Shown piece by piece: positions 5,570-6,622 of a stretch of DNA of 6,622 bases (position 1 is its first letter; the number at the start of each line of letters is the position of its first letter). A program made the position numbers and the translations under genes. The notes under the pieces are model-generated. The model searched no databases. It worked only from the letters and a program-made list of their open reading frames with translations, and was not told the DNA's origin. This stretch comes from Pseudomonadota bacterium (GTDB taxonomy: Bacteria; Pseudomonadota; Gammaproteobacteria; Steroidobacterales; Steroidobacteraceae), in assembly GCA_021850555.1 (NCBI GenBank), contig JAJZLX010000470.1:1-6622 (forward strand). Direction: 5' to 3'.

Positions 5570-6622
5570 ATGCCGGGCGGGACCCTGGGCTCTTCAGCCA
5601 GGGCGCGCGGCGTGTTGCGGGCCGCTCGCTGGGTGGTGTCGCTCGCGGCGCTGGCGCTGAGCGCCTGCGGCGGCGCCAGTCCCGCCTCCGGCGGCACGAC
5701 GACCCGCACGCCCGCGAGCAGCGATTCGTGGACGCCGGGGCTCTACCAACCCGCATCCACGTTCGCCAATGAATGCGCGACGCCCCGTACGGGCGTCGAT
5801 CCGTACACCCACCAAGCCTATCCCGACGTGCAGGGCACGGTCACGGATCAGAACAACTGGCTGCGCTCCTGGACCCACGATCTGTATTACTGGTACGACG
5901 AGGTTCAGGACGTCGATCCCTCGCTGTATACGACGCCCCAGTACTTCGATCTGATGAAGACCACCCAGACGGATGCCAACGGCGCGCCCAAGGACCGCTT
6001 CCACTTCAGTTATCCGACGCTGCAGTGGCAGGCCATGGAGTACGGGCAGTCGGTGGGTTACGGGGTCCAATGGGCGATCGTTCAGGCCTCCCCGCCACGC
6101 CGGATCGAAGTCGCCTACACCCTCCCGGGCACGCCGGCGGCTGCCTCGCCGGCGGACCTGGTGCGCGGGGACGAGCTGCTCTCGGTCGACGGCGTCGATG
6201 TGGTCAACGCCACCGACACGGCCAGCATCGATACCATCAACGCGGCCCTGTCCCCCTCGACGGCGGGCGAGACGCACACCTTCACCGTCCTCGATCCCGG
6301 CTCGAGCGCGCCCCGCACCTTCACCCTGCAGGCCGAGCCCGTCACCGACCAGCCGGTCCTGCTGGTAAAGACGCTCTCGAGCGCCGCGGGTACGGTGGGC
6401 TACATCCTCTACAACGACCAGGTCGATGAGGCGGCCGAATCGGAGCTGGTGCACGCGATCGAGACCCTGAAGGCCGACGGCGTGACGAACCTGGTGCTCG
6501 ATTTGCGCTACAACGGCGGGGGCCTGCTCGAGCTGGCGAGTGAGTTGTCCTACATGATCGCGGGCCCGCAGTTCACGGCCGGGGAGACCTTCTACCTGCA
6601 ACAGTTCAACGACCAGCACCCG
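5570..6622 (+). CDS. Predicted lipoprotein, S41 family (C-terminal processing) peptidase, 3' end outside window
   Basis: An open frame of 351 codons running off the right edge. It begins with a basic segment, a hydrophobic stretch WVVSLAALALSAC and a lipobox LSAC, so the mature protein is predicted to be lipid-anchored at Cys33 outside the cytoplasm. A linker rich in Gly, Ser and Thr follows, then NNWLRSWTHDLYYWYDEV. A PDZ-like region spans about residues 163-250 (VGYGVQW, ADLVRGDELLSVDGVDV). The S41 fold starts near 274 (GTVGYILYNDQ) with LVLDLRYNGGGLLELA at 308-323. The catalytic serine and lysine would lie beyond the window, so activity cannot be judged. The start is uncertain: TTG 5546 has the strongest ribosome site (GGGGAGG), ATG 5570 is chosen, and GTG 5612 gives the most typical short signal peptide (Cys19). 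It is separated from the thi operon and shows no thiamine link. Substrate is unknown. Confidence 0.85.
   Translation, partial: MPGGTLGSSARARGVLRAARWVVSLAALALSACGGASPASGGTTTRTPASSDSWTPGLYQPASTFANECATPRTGVDPYTHQAYPDVQGTVTDQNNWLRSWTHDLYYWYDEVQDVDPSLYTTPQYFDLMKTTQTDANGAPKDRFHFSYPTLQWQAMEYGQSVGYGVQWAIVQASPPRRIEVAYTLPGTPAAASPADLVRGDELLSVDGVDVVNATDTASIDTINAALSPSTAGETHTFTVLDPGSSAPRTFTLQAEPVTDQPVLLVKTLSSAAGTVGYILYNDQVDEAAESELVHAIETLKADGVTNLVLDLRYNGGGLLELASELSYMIAGPQFTAGETFYLQQFNDQHP

Noticed and set aside
5594..6619. 341-codon minus-strand frame at the right edge
   Set aside because: The plus-strand frame encodes a coherent lipoprotein with PDZ-like and S41 motifs. The antisense product shows none and is dominated by Arg, Gly and Val.

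Overview
The window is a GC-rich stretch of bacterial chromosome, almost certainly proteobacterial. It carries the distal part of a thiamine biosynthesis operon followed by an unrelated secreted protease gene. Everything recognisable is on the plus strand. The protein sequences of ThiC, ThiO, ThiG and ThiE resemble, from memory, the thiCOSGE set of rhizobia and some gammaproteobacteria. The downstream S41 lipoprotein looks more gammaproteobacterial. The sequence alone does not settle the class.

The operon runs thiC (3' half, cut by the left edge), thiO, thiS, thiG, thiE, thiF with a C-terminal rhodanese domain, then thiD. Junctions are 0-4 bases apart or overlap by 4 bases, so this is one tightly packed and probably translationally coupled unit. 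Three of the six visible starts (thiS, thiF, thiD) are TTG, each behind a purine-rich Shine-Dalgarno sequence. Two of these starts share a TTGA overlap with the upstream stop codon.

The genes make a nearly complete aerobic pathway. ThiC makes HMP phosphate and ThiD phosphorylates it to HMP diphosphate. ThiO oxidises glycine to dehydroglycine. ThiF activates the ThiS C-terminus for sulfur loading, and its rhodanese domain may deliver the sulfur. ThiG builds the thiazole from these and deoxyxylulose phosphate, and ThiE joins the two halves. ThiL and the cysteine desulfurase are not in the window. A TPP riboswitch, if present, would lie upstream of thiC and outside the window.

After thiD there is a gap of about 200 bases. 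It begins with a perfect 10-bp hairpin that encloses the thiD stop codon, has a second hairpin further on, and then an AT-rich patch. The last gene encodes a predicted lipoprotein with PDZ-like and S41 peptidase regions and is cut by the right edge. I found no mobile element, CRISPR array, tRNA or rRNA, and no convincing undescribed system. The most unusual points are a ThiF that lacks both zinc-binding CxxC motifs, the repeated TTG starts, and the hairpin over the thiD stop.
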